Assembly (NCBI RefSeq): GCF_001429605.1
Contig: NZ_LMSS01000002.1
Location: forward strand, 414,618 to 478,617
Direction of reading: 5' to 3'
Source of the DNA: Phycicoccus sp. Soil802
Lineage (GTDB): Bacteria; Actinomycetota; Actinomycetes; Actinomycetales; Dermatophilaceae
Length of the DNA stretch: 64,000 nt
The notes beneath the pieces were generated by a model that made no database searches, was not told the DNA's origin, and saw only the letters and a list, made by a program, of their open reading frames with translations. Positions 1 to 10,823 of the stretch are shown here, piece after piece (the stretch's first letter is position 1; each line of letters begins with the position of its first letter). Both the position numbers and the translations under genes were made by a program.

Positions 1-222
1 GAGGTCGAGGGGCGGGTGGACGTCGACGTGCATCCGGTTCTTGCCGGCCTTCTCCTCCGGCACCCGCTGCAGGATGAACACCGGTCCGGGCGGCTCACCC
101 TCGCGCGGCCGCAGCACCTCGAACTCAGGCAGTGAGAACACCGCGTCGTAGCCGAGCGCCGCCGACCAGAACGGCACGAGCAGGGACAGGTCACGTCCGT
201 CGAGGACGACCGAGAGTCGCAT
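1..222 (-). CDS. VOC (glyoxalase-like) family protein, 3' part cut by the window edge
   Basis: The reverse-strand reading frame starts at an ATG (222-220) with GGGAG a few bases upstream and stays open for 74 codons to the first base of the window. It begins MRLSVVLDGRDLSLLVPFW, followed by a short loop region and a strand with MHVDV. This is the N-terminal beta-alpha-beta half of a vicinal-oxygen-chelate fold, of the glyoxalase-like type that is common in actinobacteria and mostly of unknown substrate. The C-terminal half lies outside the window, so metal ligands and activity cannot be judged. A second VOC gene lies 1 kb away on the other strand, with an AraC regulator between. Confidence 0.75.
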   Translation of the reverse strand, partial: MRLSVVLDGRDLSLLVPFWSAALGYDAVFSLPEFEVLRPREGEPPGPVFILQRVPEEKAGKNRMHVDVHPPLDL

Positions 223-265
223 GGCTCCCACGATGCCGTATGCCGCGTGGCTACGTTCCAGATCG

Positions 266-325
266 CGCCTCAGTCCGCGGCGCCTCAGTCCGCGGCGCCT
301 CAGTCCGCGGCGCCTCAGTCCGCGG
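266..325. repeat. four tandem copies of a 15-bp repeat at the 3' end of the AraC gene
   Basis: The unit CGCCTCAGTCCGCGG is repeated exactly four times in a row. The rightmost unit contains the last codons and the TGA stop (317-315) of the AraC-type gene; the other three units extend beyond the stop. Each unit therefore carries another copy of the stop codon. Confidence 0.95.
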
Positions 326-1160
326 TGGCCCGGTCGCGGTAGGCGCTCGGCGTGGTGCCGACGAGCGCAGTGAAGTCGCGGGCGAACTGGTTCTGGTCGT
401 ACCACCCTGCGGCAGCGGCCAGGTCGGCCAGCGAGCCGTCGTACCCCGAGTCGATCGTCGCCACGGCGTCGTGCAGCCGGCGGCGGGCGACCATCCACTT
501 CGGTCCGACCCCGACGTACTGGCGAAGCAGGCGCTGGAGGCTGCGGACCGACAGCCCGCACCGGTCGGCGAGGTCGTCCACCCGCGTCACCGACGGGTCC
601 TGGAGGTGCTGGACCACGAGACCCACCTGCGCGTAGCCGAGGTCGGGCCCACGACCACGAGCGAGGTCCTCCACGAGGGTGCACAGTGCAGGGCAGGCCG
701 CCCCTGCATCGAGGGGCAGGTCGGCCAGCGACGCCGAGCCCGGGACCAGCCCGTCGGCGAGCCGACTGCGATCCGTGAGCTCGGCCGCCGGGATGCCGGT
801 GAGGGCACTGAACCCACCCGGGTGGAACTTGACGCCGACCACTCCGCCGCGCCCGCGGCATACGGCGTCGAAGCGCCGGGTGGTCACCCCCGTGACCCAC
901 ACGCCCGGACCGGGCGCCCCGTCGCGGTCGACCTCGCCGCGCTCGACGGTGAGGCTCACCGAAGGATGCGGCACGATCGAGTTGACGTGCTCGACGCCCT
1001 CGGGAAGGTCCCATGTCACGGACCACACCCGCTCGACCCAGGGCGCAGCCCCGGCGGTGGGCGCGGTCTCGTCGAAGGCCACGTGGCGAGCCATCTGCTC
1101 CGGTCGCAGCACGCCCTTCGACGACGGCGTCCGGCCTGTCGTGTTTGTGCTAGCCGCCAC
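315..1160 (-). CDS. AraC-family transcriptional regulator
   Basis: 281 residues starting at GTG (1160-1158). The first ~170 residues form a sensor-like domain of the type seen in actinobacterial AraC proteins (around PHPSVSLTVERG and GVKFHPGGFSAL). The last ~100 residues hold the two helix-turn-helix motifs of the AraC/XylS DNA-binding domain: DDLADRCGLSVRSLQRLLRQ and, after a linker, LAAAAGWYDQNQFARDF with a GTTPSAYR tail. It is divergent from the VOC gene at 1218 and probably controls it or itself, though this is inferred from position only. A -10 box six bases upstream and no Shine-Dalgarno suggest a leaderless mRNA. The C-terminal codons lie in a tandem repeat. Confidence 0.9.
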   Translation of the reverse strand: MAASTNTTGRTPSSKGVLRPEQMARHVAFDETAPTAGAAPWVERVWSVTWDLPEGVEHVNSIVPHPSVSLTVERGEVDRDGAPGPGVWVTGVTTRRFDAVCRGRGGVVGVKFHPGGFSALTGIPAAELTDRSRLADGLVPGSASLADLPLDAGAACPALCTLVEDLARGRGPDLGYAQVGLVVQHLQDPSVTRVDDLADRCGLSVRSLQRLLRQYVGVGPKWMVARRRLHDAVATIDSGYDGSLADLAAAAGWYDQNQFARDFTALVGTTPSAYRDRATAD

Positions 1161-1166
1161 GGGCCG

Positions 1167-1172
1167 AGTCTA
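1167..1172 (-). promoter_or_regulatory. -10 box of a leaderless promoter for the AraC gene
   Basis: TAGACT on the reverse strand followed by six bases and then the GTG start codon. The TANNNT box at this distance places the transcription start at the start codon. Confidence 0.55.
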
Positions 1173-1217
1173 GGAAGGTCGGGGGGAGTAGGACCACTGA
1201 CGACAGCAGGAGGACGC

Positions 1218-1607
1218 ATGACCCCCACCACCTCGAGCAGCGCACCCGCGACCCTGGCCATGACGACGATCGACTGTGCGGACCCTGAGCGGGAGGCGAG
1301 GTTCTGGGCGGCGGCCCTGGGCTGGGAGGTGGCCCACGCCGACGGCGACTACGGCATGGTGGTGAACGGTACACAGCGGATCGGGTTCGGCCGGGTCGAG
1401 GGCTGGACGGCGCCGGGGTGGCCCAACGCCTCGGGCACCAAGCAGTTCCACCTCGACCTCGCCGTCGACGACCTGGCGGCAGCCGAGGAGGCCCTGACCG
1501 GGCTGGGCGCGACCCGCGCCGAGCCGCAGCCGTCCACCGACTGGGTGGTGCTGCGGGACCCCGATGGTCACCCGTTCTGCCTCACCAAGGCAGCCAGCTG
1601 GGGCTGA
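1218..1607 (+). CDS. VOC (glyoxalase/bleomycin-resistance fold) family protein
   Basis: 129 residues starting at ATG with the Shine-Dalgarno CAGGAGGA seven bases upstream. The frame is open further upstream but that stretch is the antisense of the AraC gene. The fold shows as two beta-alpha-beta halves: MTTIDCADPEREARFWAAAL at the start and KQFHLDLAVDDLAAAEEALT in the second half, ending in the typical VLRDPDGHPFCL strand with a possible metal-ligand or substrate residue. The family includes glyoxalases, dioxygenases and antibiotic-binding proteins; nothing here fixes the substrate. It is convergent with the permease gene, with 21 bases between the stops. Confidence 0.85.
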   Translation: MTPTTSSSAPATLAMTTIDCADPEREARFWAAALGWEVAHADGDYGMVVNGTQRIGFGRVEGWTAPGWPNASGTKQFHLDLAVDDLAAAEEALTGLGATRAEPQPSTDWVVLRDPDGHPFCLTKAASWG

Positions 1608-1628
1608 GCCAGCAACCCCCCCGGCGCC

Positions 1629-3116
1629 TCAGGTGCTCGTCATGCTGGGCAGCTCGCCCTTCTTCGGGTTCCCCGACAGGCGACTGCTGCGGTAGCCGTA
1701 GGCGAAGTAGATCAGGAACCCGAGCGCCATCCAGACGAGGAACCGGATCCACGTCTCGACCGGCAAGGTGAGCATGAGGTAGGCGCAGATGGCTGCGGAC
1801 ACCCACGGCACCACGGGCGAGAACGGCACCCGGAACGGCCGCTGCAGGTCCGGACGGCGCCGACGGAGAACGGGCACCGCGAGTGAGACGAGGAAGAAGG
1901 CCGACAGCGTCCCGATGTTGATCATGAACTCGAGCTTGCCCACCGGGGTGAGGGCGGCGACCAGAGCCACGACCACCCCGACGATGACGGTGATGCGCAG
2001 CGGGGTGCCGGTGCGGTGGTTGGTCTTGCCGAGCCACGGCGGCAGCAGCCAGTCGCGCGACATCGCGAAGACCACGCGGGAGGTGCCGATCAACAGGGTC
2101 ATGACGACCGTCGTCAGGCCCGCCACGGCTCCTGCGGAGATGAGCGTGGCGTAGCCGGACTTCCCGACGCTCTCGAACGCGGTGGCCAGTGAGGCCTCGG
2201 TGGACAGCTCGGTGAACGGCACCATGCCGGTCAGGACGATCGCCACGGCGCAGTAGAGGACGGTGCAGATGACGAGGGAGGCGATGATGCCGATCGGCAG
2301 GTCTCGCTTGGGGTTCTTGGCCTCCTCGGCCGTGGTCGCGACCACGTCGAAACCGATGTAGGCGAAGAACACCAACGAGGCGGCGGCGAGGATGCCGGGG
2401 ATCCCGAAGTGCGACGGTGCGAAGCCGAATGCCCACTCGATCAGCGGCGACTCAAGGGAGGACTTCGCCTTGGCCGGCTGGCTCGGGGGGATGAACGGGG
2501 AGTAGTTGGCCGACTTGATGAAACCGATGCCCGCGACGATGACGAACAGGACGATGAAGACCTTCAGTGCGACCAGGGCCAGGTTGACGCGCAAGGACTC
2601 CTTGATGCCGATGCTCACCAGGATGCTCAGCACGACGACGAGCAGGAAGGCCGGGAGGTCGAACCTCGACCCGTAGGCCACGGACTCCGGGATGGCCAGG
2701 CCGAGGTGGTCGAGGAAGACGCCGAGGTAGGCCGACCAGCCTTGCGCCACCACGCTGGCGCCCAGCATCAGCTCGAGGAGCAGGTCCCAGCCGATGATCC
2801 AGGCGATGATCTCACCGAGGCTGGCGTAGGAGAACGTGTAGGCGGAGCCGCTGATGGGGATCGACGACGCGAACTCGGCGTAGCAGAGCGCGGCGAGGCC
2901 GCAGCAGACCGCGGCCACCACGAAGGACAGCACGACCGAGGGACCGGCCAGCTCCTTGGCCGCTCGCCCCGCCACGGTGAAGATGCCGGCACCGATGACG
3001 ACGCCGACCCCGAAGACGGTGAGGTCGAGTGCGGTGAGCCGCTTCTTCAGCTGGTACTCGGGCTCGTCGCCGTCACGCAGGGACTGCTCGACTGACTTGG
3101 TGCGGAACATGGACAT
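1629..3116 (-). CDS. APC-superfamily amino-acid permease, cationic amino-acid transporter type
   Basis: 495 residues; start ATG with GGGAGG eight bases upstream. After a charged N-terminus with LKKRLTALDLTVFGVG, the first membrane segment carries the APC signature GVVIGAGIFTVAGR, and about 12-14 hydrophobic segments follow. SGSAYTFSYASLGE and FFAYIGFDVVATTAEEAKNP are typical of the CAT (2.A.3.3) branch, which moves arginine, lysine or other amino acids across the cytoplasmic membrane by proton symport or exchange. The C-terminal YGYRSSRLSGNPKKGE is cytosolic. It stands alone, convergent with the VOC gene. The substrate cannot be fixed from sequence. Confidence 0.9.
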   Translation of the reverse strand: MSMFRTKSVEQSLRDGDEPEYQLKKRLTALDLTVFGVGVVIGAGIFTVAGRAAKELAGPSVVLSFVVAAVCCGLAALCYAEFASSIPISGSAYTFSYASLGEIIAWIIGWDLLLELMLGASVVAQGWSAYLGVFLDHLGLAIPESVAYGSRFDLPAFLLVVVLSILVSIGIKESLRVNLALVALKVFIVLFVIVAGIGFIKSANYSPFIPPSQPAKAKSSLESPLIEWAFGFAPSHFGIPGILAAASLVFFAYIGFDVVATTAEEAKNPKRDLPIGIIASLVICTVLYCAVAIVLTGMVPFTELSTEASLATAFESVGKSGYATLISAGAVAGLTTVVMTLLIGTSRVVFAMSRDWLLPPWLGKTNHRTGTPLRITVIVGVVVALVAALTPVGKLEFMINIGTLSAFFLVSLAVPVLRRRRPDLQRPFRVPFSPVVPWVSAAICAYLMLTLPVETWIRFLVWMALGFLIYFAYGYRSSRLSGNPKKGELPSMTST

Positions 3117-3222
3117 CGGCGCGCCTCCCGAGCTCGGAGCCGAGCCGCAGCGCCGCGACCCGGAGTCCAGCCAACCTAGCGCCGGTGCGGGTGCTGCGCT
3201 CCTCGGCGATCCGGCATGCGAA

Positions 3223-3258
3223 ACGTCCGGGCCGGCCCCTGCGGGCCGACCCGGACGT
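3223..3258 (-). terminator. hairpin downstream of katG
   Basis: Inverted repeat with 16-bp arms (3223-3238 and 3243-3258), one mismatch and a four-base loop, 47 bases past the katG stop. The arms read ACGTCCGGGCCGGCCC. There is no U-tract, as usual in GC-rich actinobacteria. Confidence 0.7.
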
Positions 3259-3305
3259 CGTCGGTGCGGTGTTGCTGCGGTGCTGCTGAGGCTGAGCCGT
3301 GGGGC

Positions 3306-5681
<2,376 letters not shown>

Positions 5682-6179
5682 TCAGGAGGCGGGCTGGTGC
5701 GTATGCCGCGTGGTCGCGACGGGCGCGCTCGTGGCGCTGGCGGGCGCGGTCGTCGCCCCACCGTTCGCGCAGTCGGGGCACAGGCCCCAGTAGACGACCT
5801 CGGCCTCGTCGATCACGAAGCCCTGGCTGTCGGACGCGGTGAGGCAGGGGATCTCGCCCACCGCGCACTCGACGTCGGCGATCGTGCCGCAGCCGCGGCA
5901 TACGACGTGGTGGTGGTTGTCGGCGACGCGGGCCTCGTAGCGGGCCACCGATCCGGCCGGCTGGATGCGCCGCAGCAGCCCGGCTGCCGTGAGGGCGCGC
6001 AGCACGTCGTAGACGGCCTGGTGCGAGACGTCGCCGAGCCCGGCCCGGACGGCGCCGATGATGGTGTCGGTGTCGGCGTGCGGGTGGTCGTGCACCGCGG
6101 TCAGCACCGCGACCCGGGGCTTCGTCACCCGCAGCTCGGCGCCGCGCAGCACCTGCTCGAGCTCGACCGTCGTGGGCAT
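5682..6179 (-). CDS. furA: Fur-family repressor FurA
   Basis: 165 residues from ATG 6179. The winged helix-turn-helix ([20 protein letters not shown]... [21 protein letters not shown]) is followed by the dimerisation/metal domain with [12 protein letters not shown] and, near the end, GLCPDC, giving two Cys-x2-Cys-type sites. The C-terminal tail rich in Ala/Thr/His is specific. In actinobacteria FurA represses itself and katG and is relieved by peroxide or metal change; the order furA-katG here fits this. An upstream in-frame ATG (6197) exists, but a promoter TTGACT-17-CAGGCT ends six bases before 6179, which favours the shorter, leaderless start. Confidence 0.95.
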   Translation of the reverse strand: MPTTVELEQVLRGAELRVTKPRVAVLTAVHDHPHADTDTIIGAVRAGLGDVSHQAVYDVLRALTAAGLLRRIQPAGSVARYEARVADNHHHVVCRGCGTIADVECAVGEIPCLTASDSQGFVIDEAEVVYWGLCPDCANGGATTAPASATSAPVATTRHTHQPAS

Positions 6180-6185
6180 GACCCG

Positions 6186-6216
6186 AGCCTGTCGCATTGT
6201 CTTGAATGAGTCAAGA
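6186..6216 (-). promoter_or_regulatory. furA-katG promoter with FurA-type palindrome
   Basis: On the reverse strand TTGACT (6214-6209), a 17-base spacer, CAGGCT (6191-6186) and six bases lead to the furA ATG. The -35 box sits inside the palindrome TCTTGACTCATTCAAGA (6216-6200), with perfect 6-bp arms. Similar operators are known upstream of actinobacterial furA-katG operons; binding here would block RNA polymerase. Confidence 0.75.
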
Positions 6217-6245
6217 AAACGTCTGGCGCGTGAGACGGTGCGGGC

Positions 6246-7052
6246 TCAGTCGTCCTGGTCGACGCGGCGGCGGGGGCGGAGCGGGATGGGGCCGGTGTCG
6301 GCGCTGCGGTCGCGGGCGCGCAGGTCGGGGCTGCGGTAGAGCGAACCCTGCGCTCGCGAGGTCGGGGACGTCGGCGCGGCGGGGCTGTGCCGCGGGTCGT
6401 CCCACCCGGCATACGGGTCGGGCAGGCCGCCACCCGAACGCCCCGCTCGCGACGGACCGCCGCCGCCGGACGGCGGGTCGTCCCAGCGGTCGTCCGGTCC
6501 CTCGAAGGGCAGGTCGTACGGGTCGCCGTAGTGGTCGTCGAACGGGTTGCGCTCGCCCACCCCGAAGATCTCGGAGCAGATGATGCGGTAGTGGTGGTCG
6601 GGGTCAGGCACGAAGCTGACCTTGTGCAGCGCCTGGTCCTGACCGGCGGACTCGAGCACGAACCGGCCGTAGCCGAAGATCCGCCCGGGCACCGACCGCT
6701 CGTACGCCATGTCGGTGACCTTGGTCAGCGGCATCATCGGGACCCGCCGGGTGATGAACCCGTGGAAGAGCAGCAGCCGCTTGTCGGTGGCGATGAACCA
6801 GTCGTGCCGCCAGTTGACGACCTTCCACCCGGCGCGCAGCACGAGCGCGAACCACGCCCACCACGCCAGCGTGCTGAGGAGGTTGAAGTCTGCGGCCAGC
6901 TTGGCGTCGAGCCATCCCGCGACAGCGAGCCCGGCAAGGGCGGACCCGACCGGCTCGGCGACCCTGCCCCAGTGCTGGTGCACTGCGAACACGATGCGCT
7001 CACCGTCGACGAGGTAGCGCTCGATCTCGCTACGACTGGGCGTCGGGCCCAT
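6246..7052 (-). CDS. PH-domain (bPH2-like) membrane protein with disordered tail
   Basis: 268 residues. An N-terminal segment (SEIERYLVDGERIVFAVHQHWGR) precedes two membrane helices (SALAGLAVAGWLDA and LLSTLAWWAWFALVLRAGW). Then comes the bacterial pleckstrin-homology-like core WFIATDKRLLLFHGFITRRV...PLTKVTDMAYERSVPGRIFGYGRFVLESAGQ, typical of DUF304/bPH2 proteins. The last ~90 residues are Asp/Gly/Pro/Arg-rich and probably disordered. Such proteins are common in actinobacteria; their role is unknown, perhaps in the membrane. It is separated by six bases from the small membrane-protein gene upstream and is likely co-transcribed with it. Confidence 0.8.
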   Translation of the reverse strand: MGPTPSRSEIERYLVDGERIVFAVHQHWGRVAEPVGSALAGLAVAGWLDAKLAADFNLLSTLAWWAWFALVLRAGWKVVNWRHDWFIATDKRLLLFHGFITRRVPMMPLTKVTDMAYERSVPGRIFGYGRFVLESAGQDQALHKVSFVPDPDHHYRIICSEIFGVGERNPFDDHYGDPYDLPFEGPDDRWDDPPSGGGGPSRAGRSGGGLPDPYAGWDDPRHSPAAPTSPTSRAQGSLYRSPDLRARDRSADTGPIPLRPRRRVDQDD

Positions 7053-7058
7053 GGGGGA

Positions 7059-7229
7059 CTACCCGCGGCCGAGCAGGGCGTCGAAGAAGTTGCCGATGCT
7101 GCGAGCGCCGTCGACGATCATGCCCCACGACGTCCTGACGATGTCAGCTGCCTGGTCGGGAGACGTGAAGATGGCGTAGGCCGCGAAGGCGACGAGGACC
7201 CAGAGCACGATCTTCTTCACGCGCGTCAT
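7059..7229 (-). CDS. small single-helix membrane protein, function unknown
   Basis: 56 residues. The chosen ATG (7229) has GAGGAG six bases upstream; the in-frame ATG two codons earlier would be too close to it. The protein has a basic start (MTRVKK), one hydrophobic helix (IVLWVLVAFAAYAIF) and a short amphipathic tail (DIVRTSWGMIVDGARSIGNFFDALLG). I do not recognise a named family. It lies six bases before the PH-domain gene, suggesting a two-gene unit. Confidence 0.7.
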   Translation of the reverse strand: MTRVKKIVLWVLVAFAAYAIFTSPDQAADIVRTSWGMIVDGARSIGNFFDALLGRG

Positions 7230-7407
7230 GCTCATCTCCTCGGTGGGGCGGGACCTCTGTGGCTGAAGTCCGCACTGGATCAGGGGGGTTTGTCGTGCGG
7301 TGGGCGCGCCCGTCAGGCGCACCACCGGGTCCATCCTGACCGATGCCATTGGCCGAACGGGTGAGGCGCGCCGCGCGCCCCGGCCACGCGGCATACGGTA
7401 TCGGCGG

Positions 7408-8046
7408 TCAGACCACGCCGTAGAGGCGGTCGCCCGCATCGCCCAGGCCGGGGACGATGTAACCCTTGTCGTTGAGCCGCTCGTCGAGGGCGCCGGTGAC
7501 GATCGTGATCGGGATGTCGAGGTCGGCGAGCGACTCCTCGACGTGCTTGATCCCCTCCGGGGCGGCCAGCAGGGTGACGGCGGTGATGTCGTCGGCGCCA
7601 CGGTCCGCGAGGTAGCGGATGGCGTCGACGAGCGTGCCGCCGGTGGCGAGCATGGGGTCGACGACGTAGCACTGGCGTCCACTGAGGTCGTCGGGCAGCC
7701 GGTTCGCGTAGGTGATCGCCTCGAGCGTCTCCTCGTTGCGCTGCATCCCCAGGAAACCCACCTCGGCGCTCGGCAGCAGGCGCACCATCCCCTCGAGCAT
7801 CCCCAGCCCGGCGCGCAGGATCGGCACGATCAGCGGCTTGGGGTTGGACAGCTTGATGCCCGTGGTCGGGGCGACCGGCGTCTCGATGTCGAACGGCTCG
7901 ACCCGCACGTCGCGAGTGGCCTCGTAGGCCAGCAGCGTCACCAGCTCCTCGGCCAGCCGCCGGAAGGTCGGGCTGTCCGTGCGCTTGTCGCGCAGGTAGG
8001 TCAGCTTGTGCGTGATGAGCGGGTGGTCGGCAACGTGGACGCGCAT
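7408..8046 (-). CDS. upp: uracil phosphoribosyltransferase
   Basis: 212 residues, the usual length. It converts uracil and PRPP to UMP in pyrimidine salvage. The family's N-terminal [20 protein letters not shown] is complete, followed by [11 protein letters not shown], the PRPP-binding loop [11 protein letters not shown] and the C-terminal uracil-binding [13 protein letters not shown]. The start is the only sensible ATG. A TAAGTT box lies six bases upstream, so the mRNA is probably leaderless. It is divergent from tadA with just 16 bases between the start codons. Confidence 0.97.
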   Translation of the reverse strand: MRVHVADHPLITHKLTYLRDKRTDSPTFRRLAEELVTLLAYEATRDVRVEPFDIETPVAPTTGIKLSNPKPLIVPILRAGLGMLEGMVRLLPSAEVGFLGMQRNEETLEAITYANRLPDDLSGRQCYVVDPMLATGGTLVDAIRYLADRGADDITAVTLLAAPEGIKHVEESLADLDIPITIVTGALDERLNDKGYIVPGLGDAGDRLYGVV

Positions 8047-8052
8047 AGGCGA

Positions 8053-8058
8053 AACTTA
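8053..8058 (-). promoter_or_regulatory. -10 box of a leaderless upp promoter
   Basis: TAAGTT on the reverse strand, six bases before the upp ATG, in the 16-base gap shared with tadA. Confidence 0.5.
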
Positions 8059-8062
8059 GCGC

Positions 8063-8578
8063 GTGACCTCCACCCGCGGACCCTCGGTCGATGAGCGGTA
8101 TGCCGCGTGGATGGGCCTGGCACTCGACCTTGCCGCAGCTGCGGGCCGCCACGGCGACGTCCCGGTCGGAGCCGTCGTGGTGTCGCCGTCGGGTGAGGTG
8201 GTCGGCGAGGGGCGCAACCTGCGCGAGGTCGAGGGCGACCCGACCGCCCACGCAGAGATCGTCGCGCTCCGGGCCGCCGCGCGAGCGCTGGGGGAGTGGC
8301 GGCTCGAGGACTGCACGCTCGTCGTCACGCTCGAACCGTGCCCTATGTGCGCCGGCGCCCTGATGCTCTCGCGGATCTCTCGGCTCGTGCTGGGTGCGTG
8401 GGACCCCAAGCTCGGCGCGACCGGTTCGGTGTGGGACATCGTCCGCGACCGGCGGGCGACCCACCGGGTCGAGGTCGTCGGTGGGGTGCGGGCCTCAGAG
8501 TGCTCTCAGCTGCTGCTGTCATTCTTCGAGGGACACCGCAACGGCGGCGCAGTCGACCAGCCGGGGGAGCGCGCGTGA
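8063..8578 (+). CDS. tadA: tRNA-specific adenosine deaminase TadA
   Basis: 171 residues from GTG. The zinc-dependent deaminase core is complete: His63-Ala-Glu65 (PTAHAEIVALR) and Cys93/Cys96 (LEPCPMCAGAL). The substrate-binding region (GAWDPKLGATGS) follows. It converts A34 of tRNA-Arg(ACG) to inosine. Alternative nucleoside deaminases share the motif, but the sequence after PCPMCAGAL fits TadA. The stop overlaps the DedA start as GTGA, so the two are translationally coupled. Confidence 0.94.
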   Translation: MTSTRGPSVDERYAAWMGLALDLAAAAGRHGDVPVGAVVVSPSGEVVGEGRNLREVEGDPTAHAEIVALRAAARALGEWRLEDCTLVVTLEPCPMCAGALMLSRISRLVLGAWDPKLGATGSVWDIVRDRRATHRVEVVGGVRASECSQLLLSFFEGHRNGGAVDQPGERA

Positions 8579-9207
8579 GCGGAATCATCAACAGCCTGGT
8601 CAACCAGGTGCTGGGTTCGCCGCCGTGGCTCGTTTACCTCATCGTCGCGCTGGTGGTCTTCGCCGAGGACGCGCTGTTCGTGGGGTTCGTGCTGCCCGGC
8701 GAGACCCTCGCGATCATCGGCGGGGTCACCGCCAGCCTCGGCCACACGTCGCTGGCCTGGGTGCTGGTCGTCGTCATCCTCGCCGCCATCATCGGCGACT
8801 CCGTGGGCTACGAGATCGGGCGGCTGTTCGGGCCGCGGGTGATGGGGCTGAAGATCCTCGAGCGTCGTCAGGAGAAGCTCGACTCCGCGCAGGAGTTCCT
8901 TCGTCGCCGGGGTGGGTCGGCCGTCTTCCTCGGCCGGTGGACGGCGTTCTTCCGGGCGGTCATGCCGGCGCTCGCAGGATTGTCCGGCATGCGCTACCGC
9001 GTGTTCCTCCCCTGGAACGCGATCGGCGGAATCGCCTGGGGCGCAACGGCTGTCACCGCCGGCTACCTCGCCGGCGAGTCGTACCACCGGGTCGAGAAGT
9101 GGCTCGGGCGTGGAGCGGCGGGGATCGTGGCGCTCATCGTGGTGGTGGCCATCGCCGTGTGGGCGGTCCGCCGACACCGCGCGCAGCCTTCCGCCCGGTC
9201 GAGGTAA
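8575..9207 (+). CDS. DedA/SNARE-associated family membrane protein
   Basis: 210 residues from GTG 8575, overlapping the tadA stop by four bases. The sequence has the DedA signature: a re-entrant hydrophobic stretch with EDALFVGFVLPGETLAIIGG, helices around GDSVGYEIGRLFGPR, and the FLGRWTAFFRAVMPALAG arginine motif, then C-terminal helices and a basic tail. DedA proteins sit in the cytoplasmic membrane and act in lipid (undecaprenyl phosphate or phospholipid) translocation and membrane homeostasis. The tadA neighbour does not suggest a specific role. A bidirectional hairpin follows. Confidence 0.93.
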   Translation: MSGIINSLVNQVLGSPPWLVYLIVALVVFAEDALFVGFVLPGETLAIIGGVTASLGHTSLAWVLVVVILAAIIGDSVGYEIGRLFGPRVMGLKILERRQEKLDSAQEFLRRRGGSAVFLGRWTAFFRAVMPALAGLSGMRYRVFLPWNAIGGIAWGATAVTAGYLAGESYHRVEKWLGRGAAGIVALIVVVAIAVWAVRRHRAQPSARSR

Positions 9208-9240
9208 TTCGGGACCCGATTCCGGTCGCGGATTACCTCG
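9200..9240. terminator. bidirectional hairpin between dedA and the MFS gene
   Basis: CGAGGTAAT (9200-9208) pairs perfectly with ATTACCTCG (9232-9240) around a GC-rich inner region. It overlaps the last codons of both convergent genes. Confidence 0.65.
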
Positions 9241-10660
9241 AATCGGCGGCTCTGGCCTTGGGCATGAGGAGGGCGGCGACGATCGTCACGAGGGCAGCCA
9301 CCAGGACGCCGACGAAGACCGCCGCGCCCGCACCGGCCGCAGTGCCCGGATCGGTCTCGGGGTGTCCGGAGCGGGCGATCACGCCGTTCGCGACTGCTCC
9401 GAGCACCGCTGCACCCACCGCGCTCCCGATCGAGCGCGCGAACATGTTGGTGCCCGTGGCGACCCCACGTTCGTGCCACTCGACGCTGGCCTGCGCCGCG
9501 ATCAGCGACGGGCTGGCGACCAGCCCCAGGCCCAGGCCGGTGACGAAACAGGAGACAGCGACCACGGCCACGGAGGGGTGGTGCGCCGTCAGGGCGAGCG
9601 TCCCGGTGCCGAGGACGACGAGCGCCATCCCGACCAGGATCGCCGGTCGGAAGCCGAACCGGAGGTAGAGCAGGCGCCCCGACAGGGTGGCCGAGATGGG
9701 CCAGCCGATCGTCAGGGCCGCCAGGGCGAGGCCGCCGATGAGGGGGTCGATGCCGAGGGAGTTCTCGAGGTAGGTCGGGACGAACGACGTCAGGCCGATC
9801 AGGATGACGCCGACCCCCAGCGCCAGCATCGTCGTCGTGGCGAGCAGCCGGCGGCTGAGCACCCACAAGGGCAGCACCGGCTCCGCGGCCCGGCGCTCGA
9901 CCAGGAGGAAGACGAGCAGCAGCACGCTGCCGGCGCCGAGCACCGTGCAGCTGGTGACCGACGACCAGGGCCAGGCCTGTCCGCCCTCGAGGATGCCGAG
10001 GATGAGCAGTGACATGGCGGCGGTGAGCAGCGCCGCGCCCGCGTAGTCGATGCGGTGCTGCTGGCGCGTCACCCGCTCGTGGAAGTTGCGGGCGATGAGG
10101 GTGCCGGCGACCAGGCACAGCGGCACGTTGACGAAGAAGATCCAGCGCCAGATGCCGAGCTGGGAGAAGATCCCGCCCAGCGTGGGACCGACGACGGACG
10201 ACACCGCCCACACGCTCGCGATGTAGCCCTGCGCCTTGGCGCGCTCGGCCACCGTGTAGATGTCGCCCGCGATCGTGATGGCCATCGGCTGCACGGCACC
10301 CGCACCCAGTCCTTGGACGGCCCGGAAGACGATCAACGAGGTCATGCTCCAGGCGAAGCCGCACAGGACCGATCCCGCGAGGAAGAGCCCGATCCCGAAC
10401 AGCATGAGCGGCTTGCGCCCCACGATGTCGGCGAGCTTGGCGTAGATGGGCACCGAGACGGCCTGCGCCAGCAGGTAGACCGAGAACAGCCACGGGAACT
10501 GCGCGAAGCCCCCGAGGTCACGCACGACCGACGGCACCGCAGTGGCGAGGATGGTCGCGTCCATGGCGATGAGCCCGGTCGACACCATCAGCGCCAACAG
10601 GATGGGCCCGCGGTCCGATCGCAGGCCCACTCCAGCGGTGGTCTCGGTGGTGGAGGTCAT
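9233..10660 (-). CDS. MFS drug exporter, EmrB/QacA (DHA2, 14-TMS) family
   Basis: 475 residues from ATG 10660; an in-frame frame extends to 10750, and no start has a well-placed Shine-Dalgarno, so the start is uncertain. There are about 14 hydrophobic segments. Motif A reads KLADIVGRKPLMLFG between helices 2 and 3, motif C is near SSVVGPTLGG, and IWRWIFFVNVPL is the typical DHA2 signature. Such proteins export drugs or metabolites with protons across the cytoplasmic membrane. The substrate is unknown. It is divergent from tRNA-Ser(CGA) and stands alone. Confidence 0.92.
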   Translation of the reverse strand: MTSTTETTAGVGLRSDRGPILLALMVSTGLIAMDATILATAVPSVVRDLGGFAQFPWLFSVYLLAQAVSVPIYAKLADIVGRKPLMLFGIGLFLAGSVLCGFAWSMTSLIVFRAVQGLGAGAVQPMAITIAGDIYTVAERAKAQGYIASVWAVSSVVGPTLGGIFSQLGIWRWIFFVNVPLCLVAGTLIARNFHERVTRQQHRIDYAGAALLTAAMSLLILGILEGGQAWPWSSVTSCTVLGAGSVLLLVFLLVERRAAEPVLPLWVLSRRLLATTTMLALGVGVILIGLTSFVPTYLENSLGIDPLIGGLALAALTIGWPISATLSGRLLYLRFGFRPAILVGMALVVLGTGTLALTAHHPSVAVVAVSCFVTGLGLGLVASPSLIAAQASVEWHERGVATGTNMFARSIGSAVGAAVLGAVANGVIARSGHPETDPGTAAGAGAAVFVGVLVAALVTIVAALLMPKARAADSR

Positions 10661-10810
10661 CTCCGATGACAAGTGCCGTGGGCGCCCGCGCATTCCCCCA
10701 GCCGCCTCGACCGCGCCCCTGGCGCGCAGCGAGGTATGCCGCGTCGGCACCCCCTCGGAGCCGTCCAGCAGGCGCGATCGGGGCGATTTCGTCGCCGTCG
10801 GCCGCTCTAG

Positions 10811-10816
10811 TAACCT
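10811..10816 (+). promoter_or_regulatory. -10 box for tRNA-Ser(CGA)
   Basis: TAACCT seven bases before the first base of the tRNA; the -35 region (TTTCGT near 10787) is weak. Confidence 0.45.
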
Positions 10817-10823
10817 GCTCCGC

